A DNA stretch of 64,000 bases from Frankiaceae bacterium (GCA_030840645.1 JAVEEC010000056.1:1-64000); one strand, 5' to 3'. Counted from the first letter of the stretch, positions 16,820 through 25,634 are shown. The notes: a model not told the origin generated them from the letters alone. Numbers and translations are program-made.

Positions 16820-17950
16820 TCAGGCGGCCCGCCGGCGCAGGCGGCTGACCAGCCTGGACAGCAGGGGCGGTTCTTCCTTCGCGTGCTGCTGCTCGGTCGG
16901 GGTGCCCCAGAGCTCCAGGTAGACGATCTTCATCGCCCCGACGAACGGCACGGCGCAGAGCGCGCCGACGACGCCGCCCGCGGCCACGCCGATCAACGCC
17001 GCCGCCATCGTCGCAGGCGGCGAGAGCTTCACCGCCTGGCCGACGACGAGCGGCGACAGGATGTTGTTCTCGAACTGCAGGTACAGCATGAAGAACACCG
17101 CGCAGAGCACGCCCGTCAGCGCGCTGTGCGTGAACCCCATGACGACGAACGGCACCCCGCCCGCCGCCCCGCCGATCTGCGGGACGAGGTCGAACACCAT
17201 GACGTTCGCCGCCAGCAACGGCGTCAGCGGCACCCGTAGCACCAGCCCCGCGATGAGCGTCGCGAGGCCCGCGACGACCGCGACCGTGATGGAGCCGGCG
17301 ACGTAACGGCCGACGGCGTCGTACATCAGCCGGGCGACGCGTTCTGCGGTCGGGCGCCGTTCCTCCGGAACCAGCCGCTTGCCGTGGCGGACGAGGCGCG
17401 GGCCGTCGACGAGCAGCGTGACCCCGAACAGCAGCACGATCATCGCGGCCGCCATCCCACTGGCCGCGGAGCGCGCGACGCCGGCGACCGGCGTGAGGTC
17501 GCCGGAGAGGCGTTGCGGCAGCGTCTGCACGGTCTTGAGTACGCGGTCAGGGACGCCTGCGCGCTCCAGCCTCGGCCCGACGACCGGCAGGTCGGCGAGC
17601 TGGTGGACGACGCGCGGCAGGTCCCTGCCGAGGTTCCTCGCCTGCGAGGCGGCGGGCGGTACCAGGACGAGAGCGAGCGCTGTGGCGACGACGGCGAGCG
17701 TCGCGAACACCAGCCCCACGGACGACGCGCGGGTGAGCCGCGTCCGCCGCTGGACCGTCTCCACGAGCGGGTTCAACGCCAGCGCGAGCAGGCCGCCGAC
17801 GGCGAGCGCGGTCATGGTGCGCGGCGCCTCGCGGACGGCCGCGGTCACGGCGATCAAGGCGGTGAAGCAACCGCAGAACGCCAGCATCGTCCGGACGTCC
17901 AGGTCGACGTGGCGAGTCGTCACTCCCGCTCCGCCTCGCCGCGTCGGCAT
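16820..17950 (-). CDS. AI-2E (PerM) family transporter, first copy
   Basis: A 376-residue multi-span membrane protein of the AI-2E/PerM family. It has an N-terminal pair of spans, a charged stretch of about 100 residues containing LGRDLPRVVHQLADLP, and a C-terminal bundle with VFDLVPQIGGAAGGVPFVVMGF and LYLQFENNILSPLVVGQAVKLSP, the family signature. It may export small molecules; the autoinducer link of the family name is weak for actinobacteria. The start is GTG-like in context: ATG 17950 is taken, GTG 17923 would also fit. Divergent from the second AI-2E gene, 17 bp away. Confidence 0.88.
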   Translation of the reverse strand: MPTRRGGAGVTTRHVDLDVRTMLAFCGCFTALIAVTAAVREAPRTMTALAVGGLLALALNPLVETVQRRTRLTRASSVGLVFATLAVVATALALVLVPPAASQARNLGRDLPRVVHQLADLPVVGPRLERAGVPDRVLKTVQTLPQRLSGDLTPVAGVARSAASGMAAAMIVLLFGVTLLVDGPRLVRHGKRLVPEERRPTAERVARLMYDAVGRYVAGSITVAVVAGLATLIAGLVLRVPLTPLLAANVMVFDLVPQIGGAAGGVPFVVMGFTHSALTGVLCAVFFMLYLQFENNILSPLVVGQAVKLSPPATMAAALIGVAAGGVVGALCAVPFVGAMKIVYLELWGTPTEQQHAKEEPPLLSRLVSRLRRRAA

Positions 17951-17967
17951 GCGGCTACGGTAGCGCC

Positions 17968-19002
17968 ATGGCGGCGGCGGACCGGCGTGAGCGGCTGCGT
18001 GTCAGCACCCGTTCGGTCGCCCTCTTCGTCGCCCTCGTCGGCCTGACGCTGGTCCTGATCCGGATGGTCGCGGCGGCCGGCCGGGTCATCGGCTGGATGC
18101 TGGTCGCGGCCGCCGCCGCCGGGCTCCTGGACGGGATCGTCCGCCGGCTCGCCATGCGCGGGTGGCCGCGCGGCCGGGCGGCGCTGCTCGTCGCCGCGGG
18201 CACGCTGCTCGTCCTCGGCTTCGTGACGTACCGCGTCATCGACGACGTCCGCGTCGGCATGCGCGCGCTGGAGACCGCCGCGCCCGCCGCCGCCAGGCGG
18301 GTCGAGGAGAGCCCGCGCTTCGGCGAGACGGCGCGCGCGGTCCGGCTCGCGGAACGCACCGACGAGTTCGTCAAGGACCTGCCGGAACGCCTCCGCGGCG
18401 GCTCGACCGCGGACGCGGTGCGCGCCGCGGCGACGCGCGGGGTGGCGTTCCTGACGACCAGCGTGCTGACGCTGTTCCTGCTGCTGCACGGGCGCCGCCT
18501 CGCGTCGGCGGCGGTCCGGCAGATCGGGGACGAACGCCGCCGCGAGCGGGTCATGCGCGTCGGCGCGGTGGCGTACGAGCGGGCGTTCGGCTATGCACGC
18601 GGCTCGCTGCTGATCGGCGGCCTGTCGGCCGCTGTGGCGTACGGCGCGGCGAGGTTCGGGCAGGTGCCGGGCGCTGCGCCGCTGGCGTTGTGGGTCGGTC
18701 TCTGGGACCTGGTGCCGATCGTCGGCGCCGCCGTCGGCGCCGCGCCGATCGTGGTCCTCGCGACGGTCATGAACCCGTGGCGCGGGGCCGCGCTGGCAGT
18801 GGTGTTCGTCGCGTACCAGGTGGTCGAGGATCTCGTGATGCAGCCGCGGCTCGAACGTTCGACGCTGCGGCTCGGACCGTTCCTCACGGTGGCCGCGGGG
18901 TTCGCCGGCCTCGAGCTGCGCGGGCTGGCCGGCGCGCTGATCGCGGTGCTCGCCGTCGCGACCGTCGTCGCCGCGTTGGACGAGCTGGCGCCTCAGCGGT
19001 AG
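17968..19002 (+). CDS. AI-2E (PerM) family transporter, second copy
   Basis: A 344-residue AI-2E-family membrane protein. The family segment is seen as LWDLVPIVGAAVGAAPIVVLATVM and FVAYQVVEDLVMQPRLERSTLRLGPFLTV. It is more divergent from typical members than its neighbour on the minus strand, with which it shares a 17-bp intergenic space and hence overlapping promoters. The two are not close duplicates, so a heteromeric function is conceivable but unproven. The stop codon overlaps the end of the small acidic gene at 18993 by 10 bp. Confidence 0.85.
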   Translation: MAAADRRERLRVSTRSVALFVALVGLTLVLIRMVAAAGRVIGWMLVAAAAAGLLDGIVRRLAMRGWPRGRAALLVAAGTLLVLGFVTYRVIDDVRVGMRALETAAPAAARRVEESPRFGETARAVRLAERTDEFVKDLPERLRGGSTADAVRAAATRGVAFLTTSVLTLFLLLHGRRLASAAVRQIGDERRRERVMRVGAVAYERAFGYARGSLLIGGLSAAVAYGAARFGQVPGAAPLALWVGLWDLVPIVGAAVGAAPIVVLATVMNPWRGAALAVVFVAYQVVEDLVMQPRLERSTLRLGPFLTVAAGFAGLELRGLAGALIAVLAVATVVAALDELAPQR

Positions 19003-19196
19003 TCGTCGTCCACGGGCACCTCGTACGCCTGCTCCAGCGCGTCGGCCTCCGGCACCCCGTCCGGGATCGACCGCAGCTCCTGCGGCGTCGCCTGCTCCAC
19101 GTCGGCCTGGGCCTGCTCGACCGCGTCCGCCTCCGGCGTCTCCGGGCCGACCTCGACCGGCTCGACCAGACCCGGCACCGCGTCCATCTCGCTCAT
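18993..19196 (-). CDS. Small acidic hypothetical protein
   Basis: A 67-residue acidic protein with two copies of a PEAD-A-[VL]-EQA motif (about residues 19-26 and 49-56), a pattern I associate with small uncharacterised actinobacterial proteins. ATG 19196 has GGGAGGT at ideal distance, which supports real translation. No membrane span or Cys. Cytoplasmic; function unknown. It is divergent from the Rho_N-domain gene with which it shares an 80-bp promoter region holding a GGGTACCC palindrome. Confidence 0.75.
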   Translation of the reverse strand: MSEMDAVPGLVEPVEVGPETPEADAVEQAQADVEQATPQELRSIPDGVPEADALEQAYEVPVDDDYR

Positions 19197-19214
19197 CGGA
19201 CCTCCCTGGTTCGC

Positions 19215-19240
19215 GTGTGTCCGCAATCCTCCTCGGGTAC
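19215..19240 (+). promoter_or_regulatory. SigB-type promoter candidate
   Basis: GTGT-N16-GGGTAC (GGGTAC at 19235-19240) matches the GNNT-N14-16-GGGTAY pattern recalled for Streptomyces sigma-B promoters and lies 36 nt before ATG 19277. Similar elements precede the DUF6158 and CsbD genes. Confidence 0.5.
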
Positions 19241-19276
19241 CCACGACTTCAGGAAACCGACCGGGAGGAGCCGGCG

Positions 19277-19609
19277 ATGCCGAGAGCGTGGAGTGCCAAG
19301 CGGGAGCGTCAGTACGAGCACATCAAGGAGGGGCTGCGCGAACGCGGCGAGCCCGTCGACAAGGCCGAGGAGATCGCCGCCCGAACGGTCAACAAGGAGC
19401 GCGCGCAGCACGGCGAGGCGAAGACCGCGTCGCGGCTGTCCAAGACCGACCTGCCCGCGTCGCGGCGCGGCGGGCTGCGGTCGCACAAGGGGCCCGGCGG
19501 CCGGACGAAGGACCAGCTCTACGAAGAGGCGAAGCGCATGAACATCGAGGGGCGCTCGTCGATGAACAAGGCGGAGCTGGAACGCGCCGTGGACCGCAAG
19601 AAGAAGTAG
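19277..19609 (+). CDS. Small basic protein with Rho N-terminal-like domain
   Basis: A 110-residue highly charged protein. Residues 1-45 (PRAWSAKRERQYEHIKEGL onward) match a family often labelled plasmid stabilisation protein in databases; residues 75-108 resemble the Rho N-terminal (SAP-like) helix-extension-helix motif: TKDQLYEEAKRMNIEGRS, then MNKAELERAV. ATG 19277 has GGGAGGAG upstream. A nucleic-acid-binding, stress-related role is inferred; no toxin or antitoxin partner is nearby, so the plasmid label should not be taken literally. A hairpin terminator follows the stop. Confidence 0.8.
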   Translation: MPRAWSAKRERQYEHIKEGLRERGEPVDKAEEIAARTVNKERAQHGEAKTASRLSKTDLPASRRGGLRSHKGPGGRTKDQLYEEAKRMNIEGRSSMNKAELERAVDRKKK

Positions 19610-19620
19610 GCCAGGACAGC

Positions 19621-19655
19621 ACGAGGGCGGGCACCCACCCGGTACCCGCCCTCGT
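19621..19655. terminator. Bidirectional hairpin terminator
   Basis: A 15-bp stem with one mismatch, ACGAGGGCGGGCACC against GGTACCCGCCCTCGT, separated by 5 nt, lies between the convergent Rho_N-domain and DUF6158 genes. Confidence 0.8.
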
Positions 19656-19664
19656 CGTGTGCGG

Positions 19665-19910
19665 TCAGTCCCTGCCGTCGACCATCCGGCTGCCCTCGCG
19701 GGTCCGCAGGAGGTCCGGCGCGGTCTTCTGCGGGAACCTGCGGGCGTACTCCTGCTCCAGCTCCAGCATCCGCGCCGTGTGCGCTTCGAGCGCGTCGGCG
19801 GTGCCGTTGAGGAACGTCTCGTGCCGCGTCTCGTGCAGGCGTTCCAGCTCGCGCTCCAGGGTGGAGTCGTCGAGCTCCGCCGCCGGGACGCCGTGCGTCG
19901 TGGTCGCCAT
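19665..19910 (-). CDS. DUF6158 family protein
   Basis: An 81-residue, strongly helical protein of the actinobacterial DUF6158 family: GVPAAELDDSTLERELERLH, ETRHETFLNGTADALEAHTARM and LELEQEYARRFP. ATG 19910 has GAGGAGG upstream. The only known association is with small stress-induced cytoplasmic proteins; its function is unknown. A sigma-B-like promoter element lies at 19944-19968. Confidence 0.85.
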   Translation of the reverse strand: MATTTHGVPAAELDDSTLERELERLHETRHETFLNGTADALEAHTARMLELEQEYARRFPQKTAPDLLRTREGSRMVDGRD

Positions 19911-19943
19911 CCGTCCTCCTCGCCGTCGGTTCTCGTTGCGGGC

Positions 19944-19968
19944 GTACCCGCGACACCGCCGGGTATGC
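19944..19968 (-). promoter_or_regulatory. SigB-type promoter candidate, possibly bidirectional
   Basis: On the minus strand GCAT-N15-GGGTAC (GGGTAC is the complement of 19944-19949) lies 33 nt before the DUF6158 start. The element is nearly symmetrical: on the plus strand GCGT-N15-GGGTAT at 19942-19966 ends 10 nt before the GTG of the HAD gene, which would give a leaderless transcript. Confidence 0.5.
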
Positions 19969-19975
19969 AGGACCG

Positions 19976-20638
19976 GTGACGCGGCCCGGAGTGCTCTTCG
20001 ACGTCGACGGAACGCTGGTCGACAGCAACTACCAGCACGTCGTCGCGTGGCTGAGAGCGTTCCGCGCCAACGGCTTCCCCGACGTGAGCGCGGCCGGCGT
20101 GCACCGCTGCGTCGGGATGGGCGCGGAGCGGCTGGTGGAGACGTTGACCGGCGAACGGTCCGAGGCCGCGGTCAAGGCCCACGCGGACGAGTACCAACGG
20201 CTCTGGCCGGAGCTGCGCGCGTTCCCCGGAGCGGTGCCGTTGCTGCGCGAGATCCGCCGGCGCGGGGGAGCGACCGTCCTCGCGACGTCGGCGACCGAGG
20301 ACGAGGTCGGCGCCCTGCAGCGGACGCTCGACGCGGGTGACGCGATCACCGCCGTGACGTCGTCCGCGGACGTCGAGAACGCGAAACCCTCGCCCGACAT
20401 CTTCCTGACCGCGCTCACCAAGGGCGGTGTCGACCCCGAGCGCTGCGTCGTCGTCGGTGACACGCGGTGGGACGCGGAGGCCGCGGTGCGCGCCGGGCTG
20501 CGGTGCGTCGGCGTGCTCTCCGGTGGCATCGGCCGCGCGGAGCTGCTCGACGCGGGGATGACCGAGGTGTACGACGACGCGCGGGCGCTGCTCGCGGCGT
20601 TCGACGACTCGCTGCTGGGTCAGGTCTTGCCGGACTGA
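19976..20638 (+). CDS. HAD family phosphatase
   Basis: A 220-residue HAD-superfamily hydrolase of the beta-phosphoglucomutase/phosphatase type (subfamily with helical cap). Motif I is FDVDGTLVD near residue 9, motif II ATSATE, motif III Lys in ENAKPSPD, motif IV VVGDTRWDAEA. The GTG start at 19976 has no Shine-Dalgarno sequence but a sigma-B-like element ends 10 nt upstream, fitting a leaderless mRNA. The substrate is likely a small phosphorylated metabolite. The 3' end overlaps the convergent oxidoreductase gene by 19 bp. Confidence 0.9.
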   Translation: MTRPGVLFDVDGTLVDSNYQHVVAWLRAFRANGFPDVSAAGVHRCVGMGAERLVETLTGERSEAAVKAHADEYQRLWPELRAFPGAVPLLREIRRRGGATVLATSATEDEVGALQRTLDAGDAITAVTSSADVENAKPSPDIFLTALTKGGVDPERCVVVGDTRWDAEAAVRAGLRCVGVLSGGIGRAELLDAGMTEVYDDARALLAAFDDSLLGQVLPD

Positions 20639-22155
20639 AGATCCTTGCGCGCCAACGGTTCTACGGCGGGTCCCTGGAGCACCGCTCCGTCGACGCCGAA
20701 CCGCGAGCCGTGGCACGGGCAGTCCCACGACCGTTCCGCGGCGTTCCAGCCGACGACGCAGCCGAGGTGTGTGCAGCGCGCGGAGACGGCGTGCAGGACG
20801 CCGTCGTCGTCGCGGTACGCGGCCGTCTTGGACAGACCGGTCCGCACCACCGCGGCCTCGCCCGGCGCCAGGTCGTCGACCGACGCCACGTCGCCCGGCG
20901 ACAGGTAGCCGGTGACCAGCTCCTTGGCGACGGCGACGTTCTCCTTGACGAACTCCTTCGCCTTCGTCGTGACCGGACCGATCCGGCCCGGGTCGTAGAC
21001 GCCGGCCCACGGGTTCTCGACGCCGGTGACCAGGTCGGCGAGCAGCAGCCCGGACATGGTGCCGTTGGTCATGCCCCAGGCGCCGAACGCGGTCGCGACC
21101 CAGAGCCGCTTCGCGCCCGGGTGGAAGCGCCCGACGAACGGCACCCGGTCGGTCGACGTGTAGTCCTGCGTCGACCAGCGGTGGGTGAAGTCGGTGACGC
21201 CGAAGCGCTCCGTCGTCCACGCCTCGAGCCGGCGGTACCTGTCCTCGGTGTCGTCCGCCCGCCCGGTCGTGTGCCCTTCGCCGCCGACGATGAGCAGCAG
21301 CGCGTCGCCGTCCTCGGTGACGCGGACCGAGTGCGTCGGCGTCTCGGTGCTGAGGAACATCCCGTCCGGCGCGTGCGTCGGGTCGATCCGCGCGGCGACG
21401 ACGTAGTCGCGCTTCGGGAACTGTCGCGCGAAGAACATGCCCCGGTCGAGGAACGGGATGTGCGTCGCGACGACGACGTCGCGCGCGCGGACCACGCCGC
21501 GGTCGGTCGTGACGACGCACGGGTCGCCCTCGTCGACGTCGAGCGCGCGGGTCGACTCCACTACCAGGCCGCCGTTCGCGACGATCCGCTCGGCGAGGTG
21601 CAGCAGGTACCTGCGCGGGTGGAACCGCGCCTGGTCGTCGTAGCGGATCGCACCCGCGACGTCGTAGGGCAGCGGCACGTCCTTCACCAGCGAGACGGGG
21701 AGGCCGAGGCGGGTTGCGGCCTCGACCTCGCGTTCCAGCGTCTCCACCTCGGCGGGGTCCTCGGAGTACACGTACGACGGCGTGCGGACCAGGTCGCAGT
21801 CGACGCCCTCGTCCGCCGTGGTTCTGACGATGTGGTCGAGCGCCGCCTGCTGCGAATCGGCGTAGAGCCTCGCCCTCTCCTCGCCGAACGCGTCGATCAG
21901 GTACGCGTAGAGGAGACCGTGTGACGCGGCCACCTTGGCGGTCGTGTGGCCGGTGACGCCCTCGACGATCCGGCCCGCCTCGACGACCGCGACGGAGCGG
22001 CCGCGCGTCTGCAACGCGGCCGCGGTACTGAGCCCCGCGATGCCGCCGCCGAGCACCGCGACGTCCACGTCGAGCTCCGCCGGCGCGGCGTCGTACCGCG
22101 TCGTCGGGGTGCTCGCGATCCAGTACGACACCGGCGCGCCGGGGAGGTCGGTCAT
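20620..22155 (-). CDS. FAD-dependent oxidoreductase with C-terminal Rieske domain
   Basis: A 511-residue two-domain protein. The N-terminal DAO-type domain has the dinucleotide motif VAVLGGGIAGLSTAAAL near residue 30 and GHTTAKVAASHG. The C-terminal 100 residues are a Rieske [2Fe-2S] domain with CTHLGC and CPCHGSRF. This DAO-Rieske architecture is common in actinobacteria and cyanobacteria; substrates are not established. ATG 22155 begins nearest to the fold; a GTG at 22173 would add six residues. No export signal, unlike many Rieske proteins. It ends convergently inside the HAD gene. Confidence 0.9.
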   Translation of the reverse strand: MTDLPGAPVSYWIASTPTTRYDAAPAELDVDVAVLGGGIAGLSTAAALQTRGRSVAVVEAGRIVEGVTGHTTAKVAASHGLLYAYLIDAFGEERARLYADSQQAALDHIVRTTADEGVDCDLVRTPSYVYSEDPAEVETLEREVEAATRLGLPVSLVKDVPLPYDVAGAIRYDDQARFHPRRYLLHLAERIVANGGLVVESTRALDVDEGDPCVVTTDRGVVRARDVVVATHIPFLDRGMFFARQFPKRDYVVAARIDPTHAPDGMFLSTETPTHSVRVTEDGDALLLIVGGEGHTTGRADDTEDRYRRLEAWTTERFGVTDFTHRWSTQDYTSTDRVPFVGRFHPGAKRLWVATAFGAWGMTNGTMSGLLLADLVTGVENPWAGVYDPGRIGPVTTKAKEFVKENVAVAKELVTGYLSPGDVASVDDLAPGEAAVVRTGLSKTAAYRDDDGVLHAVSARCTHLGCVVGWNAAERSWDCPCHGSRFGVDGAVLQGPAVEPLARKDLQSGKT

Positions 22156-22186
22156 GTACGCGCCCCTACCCACGTGCGCCGCGCGG

Positions 22187-23107
22187 CTACCGCAACGTCG
22201 CCGGGAGCTTCTGCTTCGTCGTGAGGACGGGCGCGAACAGGTCGCCGGCCTCGGCGACGCGGTCCAGTGCCTCGCCCGCCTCGAACGTCATCGGCCGCAG
22301 GTCGCCGCTGTCCGCGCACTCGGCGACCTCGTCCCAGGTCACCGGCATCGCGACCGTCGGCCGTTCCCGCGCGCGCAGCGAGTACACGCAGACGGTCGTC
22401 TTGGAGTCGACGTTCTGGCTCCAGTCGACCAGCACCTTCCCGACGCGGAGCTCCTTCTTCTGCTTCGACACGACGAGCGCGGGGTCATCCTTCTCCATCC
22501 GCACGGCGACCTCCTTGGCGAACGGCGTCGTCACGTCGTACGTCACGCGCGGGGCGTTCAGCGGGACGTAGACCTGGAGGCCCTTGCTGCCCGACACCTT
22601 GGCGTAGGAGTCGAGGCCGTTGTCCCGCAGCAGTTCTCTGAGCCGCAGGCCGACGACGCAGCACTGGTGCAGGTTCGCGGGCGGGCCGGGGTCGAGGTCG
22701 AACACCACCATCGTCGGCTGGTGCGGCGTCTTCGCCTTCGCCATCGTCGTGTGCAGCTCGAGGTCGGCGAGGTTGGCCAGCCAGACCAGCGTCGGCAGGT
22801 CGTTGCAGACGACGTAGTCGATATCGCGGTCGTTGCTGTCGCTGTAGATCGCCACCGTCTTGACCCACGGCGGGCGGTGGCTCGGCGCCTGCTTCTCGTA
22901 GAAGAACGGCGCGTCGACACCGTTCGGGTACCGCTTCAACGTCAGCGGCCGGTCCTTCAGGTGGGGCAGCAGGACCGGCGCGACCCGGGTGTAGTAGTCG
23001 ATCACCTCGGCCTTGGTGAAGTGCGCGGCCGGGTACAGCACCTTGTCGAGGTTGCTGAGGACCAGCCGCCGGCCCTCGACCTCCACCTCGACCTTCGTCT
23101 GCGCCAT
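22187..23107 (-). CDS. ligD: LigD-type polymerase (NHEJ primase-polymerase)
   Basis: A 306-residue stand-alone polymerase domain of LigD, of the archaeo-eukaryotic primase superfamily. Family motifs visible are LSNLDKVLYPAAHFTKAEVI, RPLTLKRYPNGV, FDLDPGPP (the two catalytic Asp), VSGSKGLQVYVPL and VLVDWSQN. It fills gaps and adds nucleotides at breaks during non-homologous end joining. In mycobacteria this domain is fused to the phosphoesterase and ligase; here it is a separate gene whose ATG overlaps the upstream stop by one base (TGATG), so the two are translated together. Confidence 0.93.
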   Translation of the reverse strand: MAQTKVEVEVEGRRLVLSNLDKVLYPAAHFTKAEVIDYYTRVAPVLLPHLKDRPLTLKRYPNGVDAPFFYEKQAPSHRPPWVKTVAIYSDSNDRDIDYVVCNDLPTLVWLANLADLELHTTMAKAKTPHQPTMVVFDLDPGPPANLHQCCVVGLRLRELLRDNGLDSYAKVSGSKGLQVYVPLNAPRVTYDVTTPFAKEVAVRMEKDDPALVVSKQKKELRVGKVLVDWSQNVDSKTTVCVYSLRARERPTVAMPVTWDEVAECADSGDLRPMTFEAGEALDRVAEAGDLFAPVLTTKQKLPATLR

Positions 23108-24552
23108 CAGGCCGGCTCCTCGCGGACGACGTCGGTCGCCGGCTTGTCGTACCGGAGCCCCTTGAACGACGGGTGCCGCAGCTTCCCGTCGCGCGTCCAC
23201 TCGGTGAACTCGATCTCCGCGACGAGCACCGGGTCGACGTACGTCGACTTCTTCGCGTACGACGTCGGCACCGGGTCGGCAAACGGCGAGTCCTTGCGCG
23301 CCAACGGTTTCAGCTCCTTCTCCAGGTCGAGGAGGGTCTTGCTCGTGAACCCCGTGCCGACGTGGCCCGCGTACCGCAGCCTGCCCTGCTCGTCGTAGTA
23401 GCCGATCAGCAGCGAGCCGAGGTGGCCGGCGCGCGCCCCCTCGCCCCTCGTCCAGCCGCCGACCACCATCTCCTGGCGTCGCACGTTCTTCACCTTGCGC
23501 CAGTGGTCGACACGCTTCCCCGGGTAGTAGGCCGCGTCGAGGCGCTTCGCCATGATCCCCTCGAAGCCGCGGTCGATGCTGGCCTGGCGGACCGCCGTTC
23601 CCTCGCCGGGGAAGTACGGCGGCGTCTGCCAGTGCGCGCCGTTGAGGTCGAGGCCATCGAGGATCGTCCTGCGCTCGGCGTAGGGCAGCGGCATGGTGTT
23701 GCGGCCGTCGGCGTAGAGCACGTCGAACACGAGGTACGTCACCGGGTACTGGGTCATGAGCCGGCGGACCGCGTCGCCGGTGAGCTTCATCCGCTGCTGC
23801 AACAGCCCGAAGTCGCTGCGCCCCTGCGCGTCGAAGACCACCAGCTCGCCGTCGAGGACGAGCCGCCTGCTGCCGGCTGCCTCGCCGAGCGCCCGCAGCT
23901 CGGGGTACGAGCCGGTAATGTCGAGGAGGTTCCTGCTCTGCGCTCGGGCGCGGCCGCCGTCGATGTACACGATCGCGCGGACGCCGTCCCACTTGAACTC
24001 GAAGGCCCAGTCCCGCTGCCGCGGCGGCAGGTCGCTCGCGGTCGTCGCGAGCATCGGCACGAGGTCCTCCGGCATCGGCTCGTACGCCGGGTCCTGCGGC
24101 GGGTCGACGCGGTGCATCATCCAGTTCTTGCCCTTCGTCTTGAACAGCACGTACTCGCCGGTCAGCCGCTCGCCGTGCAGCACCACCTTGACCTTGGTGT
24201 CGCTCCACTCCTCCTCGTCGTACGTTCCCCGGTCCCAGAGGATGACCTTGCCGCCGCCGTACTGGCCCTTCGGGATCTCGCCCTCGAAGTCGAAGTAGTC
24301 GAGCGGGTGGTCCTCGGTGTGCACCGCGAGGTGGTTCGTCTTCGGGTCGACCGGCGGGCCCTTCGGGACCGCCCACGACACCAGCACCCCGTCGCGTTCC
24401 AGCCGGAAGTCCCAGTGCAGCGCGGTCGCGTGGTGCTCCTGCACGACGAACCGTGGCTGGGTCTTGCGGGGTCGGCGCTTCTTCGCGCCGAACGGCTCCG
24501 GCGTCGCGCCCTTGTCGCGCATCGTCGTGTAGGTCTCGAGCTGGCCCGCCAT
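23107..24552 (-). CDS. ligD: LigD-type ATP-dependent DNA ligase with 3'-phosphoesterase domain
   Basis: A 481-residue NHEJ ligase. Residues about 30-150 are the 3'-phosphoesterase domain with HHATALHWDFRLE (His41, His46, Asp48) and the HTEDHPLDY motif. The adenylation domain begins with the active-site Lys187 in FKWDGVRAI, followed by ELVVFD and GFEGIMAKR; the OB domain ends the protein. It seals double-strand breaks held by Ku. ATG 24552 is preceded by GGAGG. It is co-translated with the polymerase gene downstream; Ku lies 1.9 kb away on the other strand, beyond the LLM oxidoreductase gene and a hypothetical gene. Confidence 0.93.
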   Translation of the reverse strand: MAGQLETYTTMRDKGATPEPFGAKKRRPRKTQPRFVVQEHHATALHWDFRLERDGVLVSWAVPKGPPVDPKTNHLAVHTEDHPLDYFDFEGEIPKGQYGGGKVILWDRGTYDEEEWSDTKVKVVLHGERLTGEYVLFKTKGKNWMMHRVDPPQDPAYEPMPEDLVPMLATTASDLPPRQRDWAFEFKWDGVRAIVYIDGGRARAQSRNLLDITGSYPELRALGEAAGSRRLVLDGELVVFDAQGRSDFGLLQQRMKLTGDAVRRLMTQYPVTYLVFDVLYADGRNTMPLPYAERRTILDGLDLNGAHWQTPPYFPGEGTAVRQASIDRGFEGIMAKRLDAAYYPGKRVDHWRKVKNVRRQEMVVGGWTRGEGARAGHLGSLLIGYYDEQGRLRYAGHVGTGFTSKTLLDLEKELKPLARKDSPFADPVPTSYAKKSTYVDPVLVAEIEFTEWTRDGKLRHPSFKGLRYDKPATDVVREEPA

Positions 24553-24605
24553 ACGCGCCTCCTACCCACTCCCGGCGCCCCGCGCCCGTGGCAGTATCCG
24601 GCGGC

Positions 24606-25595
24606 ATGACGCGTACCGGCCTCGCCCTGCCGTTGAACCTCCTCCTCCCCGTCGCCGGCCTCGTCGACGTCGCGCGGCGGGCCGAGGCGCTCGGGTACGA
24701 CACCGTCTGGGCCGCCGAGGCCGGCACCAACGACGCGTTCGGCCTGCTGACCGCGTGCGCCTGCGCGACGTCGCGGGTCGGGCTGGCGACCGGCGTGCTG
24801 CCGATCTTCACCCGGACGCCGGCGTTGATGGCGCAGTCCGCGGCGACGTTGCAGGACTACTGCGGCGGCCGTTTCTCGCTGGGCATCGGGGTGTCGTCGC
24901 AGACGATCGTGTCGCGGTGGAACGGCATGCCGTACGACCGCCTTCTCGACCGGATGCGCGACTACACGCTCGCCGTGCGCGCGCTGCTGTCGGGGGAGAA
25001 GGTGACGCGTTCCTCGGACCTGTACCCGGTCGACGGCTACCGCCTGCTGCTCTCGGTGCCGCCGCCACCACCGGTCCTCATCGGGGCGTTGAACCCCGCG
25101 ATGCTGCGGCTCGCCGGAGCCGTCTCCGACGGCGCGCTGCTGAACTGGATCTCCGCCGCCGCCGTCCCTGCCGCTCTCGCGCGGGTCGCCGAGGGCGCGG
25201 GCGGCGAGCCGCGGCGCAACGCCGTCTTCGTCCGCGTCTGCGTCACCTCCGACGTCGAGGCGGCCCGGGCCTGGGCGCGGCGCGAGGTCATGGGGTACGT
25301 CACCGTCCCCGCGTACCGCCGCGCCTTCCCGACCCAGGGGTGGGGCGCGGCCTGCGACGCCGCGATGGCGCTGTGGGACGCGGGCGACCGGAAGGGCGCG
25401 GCGGCGTCGTTGCCCGACTCGTTCGTCGACTCCCTCTGCCTCGCCGGGTCCGCTGACTCCGTACGGGAGCGGTTCGACGCCTTCCGGGAGGCGGGGGTGG
25501 ACGAGCCGGTGGCGTTCCTCTTCAGCGGTCAGCGCGAGGTCCCGGCGGTCGTCGCGGAGCTGGAGGCGACGATGGCGGCGCTGGCGCCCGCCTGA
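24606..25595 (+). CDS. LLM class F420-type oxidoreductase
   Basis: A 329-residue luciferase-like monooxygenase-fold TIM barrel, close to the F420-dependent group of actinobacteria (MTRTGLALPLNL, AEALGYDTVWAAEAGTNDAFGLL, TGVLPIFTRTPALMAQSAATLQ, GRFSLGIGVSSQTIVSRWNG, PVLIGALNPAMLRLAGAVSDGALLNW). Binding of F420 rather than FMN is inferred from the phylum and overall resemblance. ATG 24606 starts directly at the first strand. Divergent from the ligD operon across 53 bp. Substrate unknown. Confidence 0.88.
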   Translation: MTRTGLALPLNLLLPVAGLVDVARRAEALGYDTVWAAEAGTNDAFGLLTACACATSRVGLATGVLPIFTRTPALMAQSAATLQDYCGGRFSLGIGVSSQTIVSRWNGMPYDRLLDRMRDYTLAVRALLSGEKVTRSSDLYPVDGYRLLLSVPPPPPVLIGALNPAMLRLAGAVSDGALLNWISAAAVPAALARVAEGAGGEPRRNAVFVRVCVTSDVEAARAWARREVMGYVTVPAYRRAFPTQGWGAACDAAMALWDAGDRKGAAASLPDSFVDSLCLAGSADSVRERFDAFREAGVDEPVAFLFSGQREVPAVVAELEATMAALAPA

Positions 25596-25634
25596 GCCCG
25601 TCCGCGGTCCTCGCGGTCCGCCCGCACCGCGTTG

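Noticed and set aside
19277-19609. Plasmid stabilisation or toxin-antitoxin role
   Set aside because: The label is historical; there is no partner gene, and the SigB-type promoter and Rho_N-like motif suggest a chromosomal stress protein.
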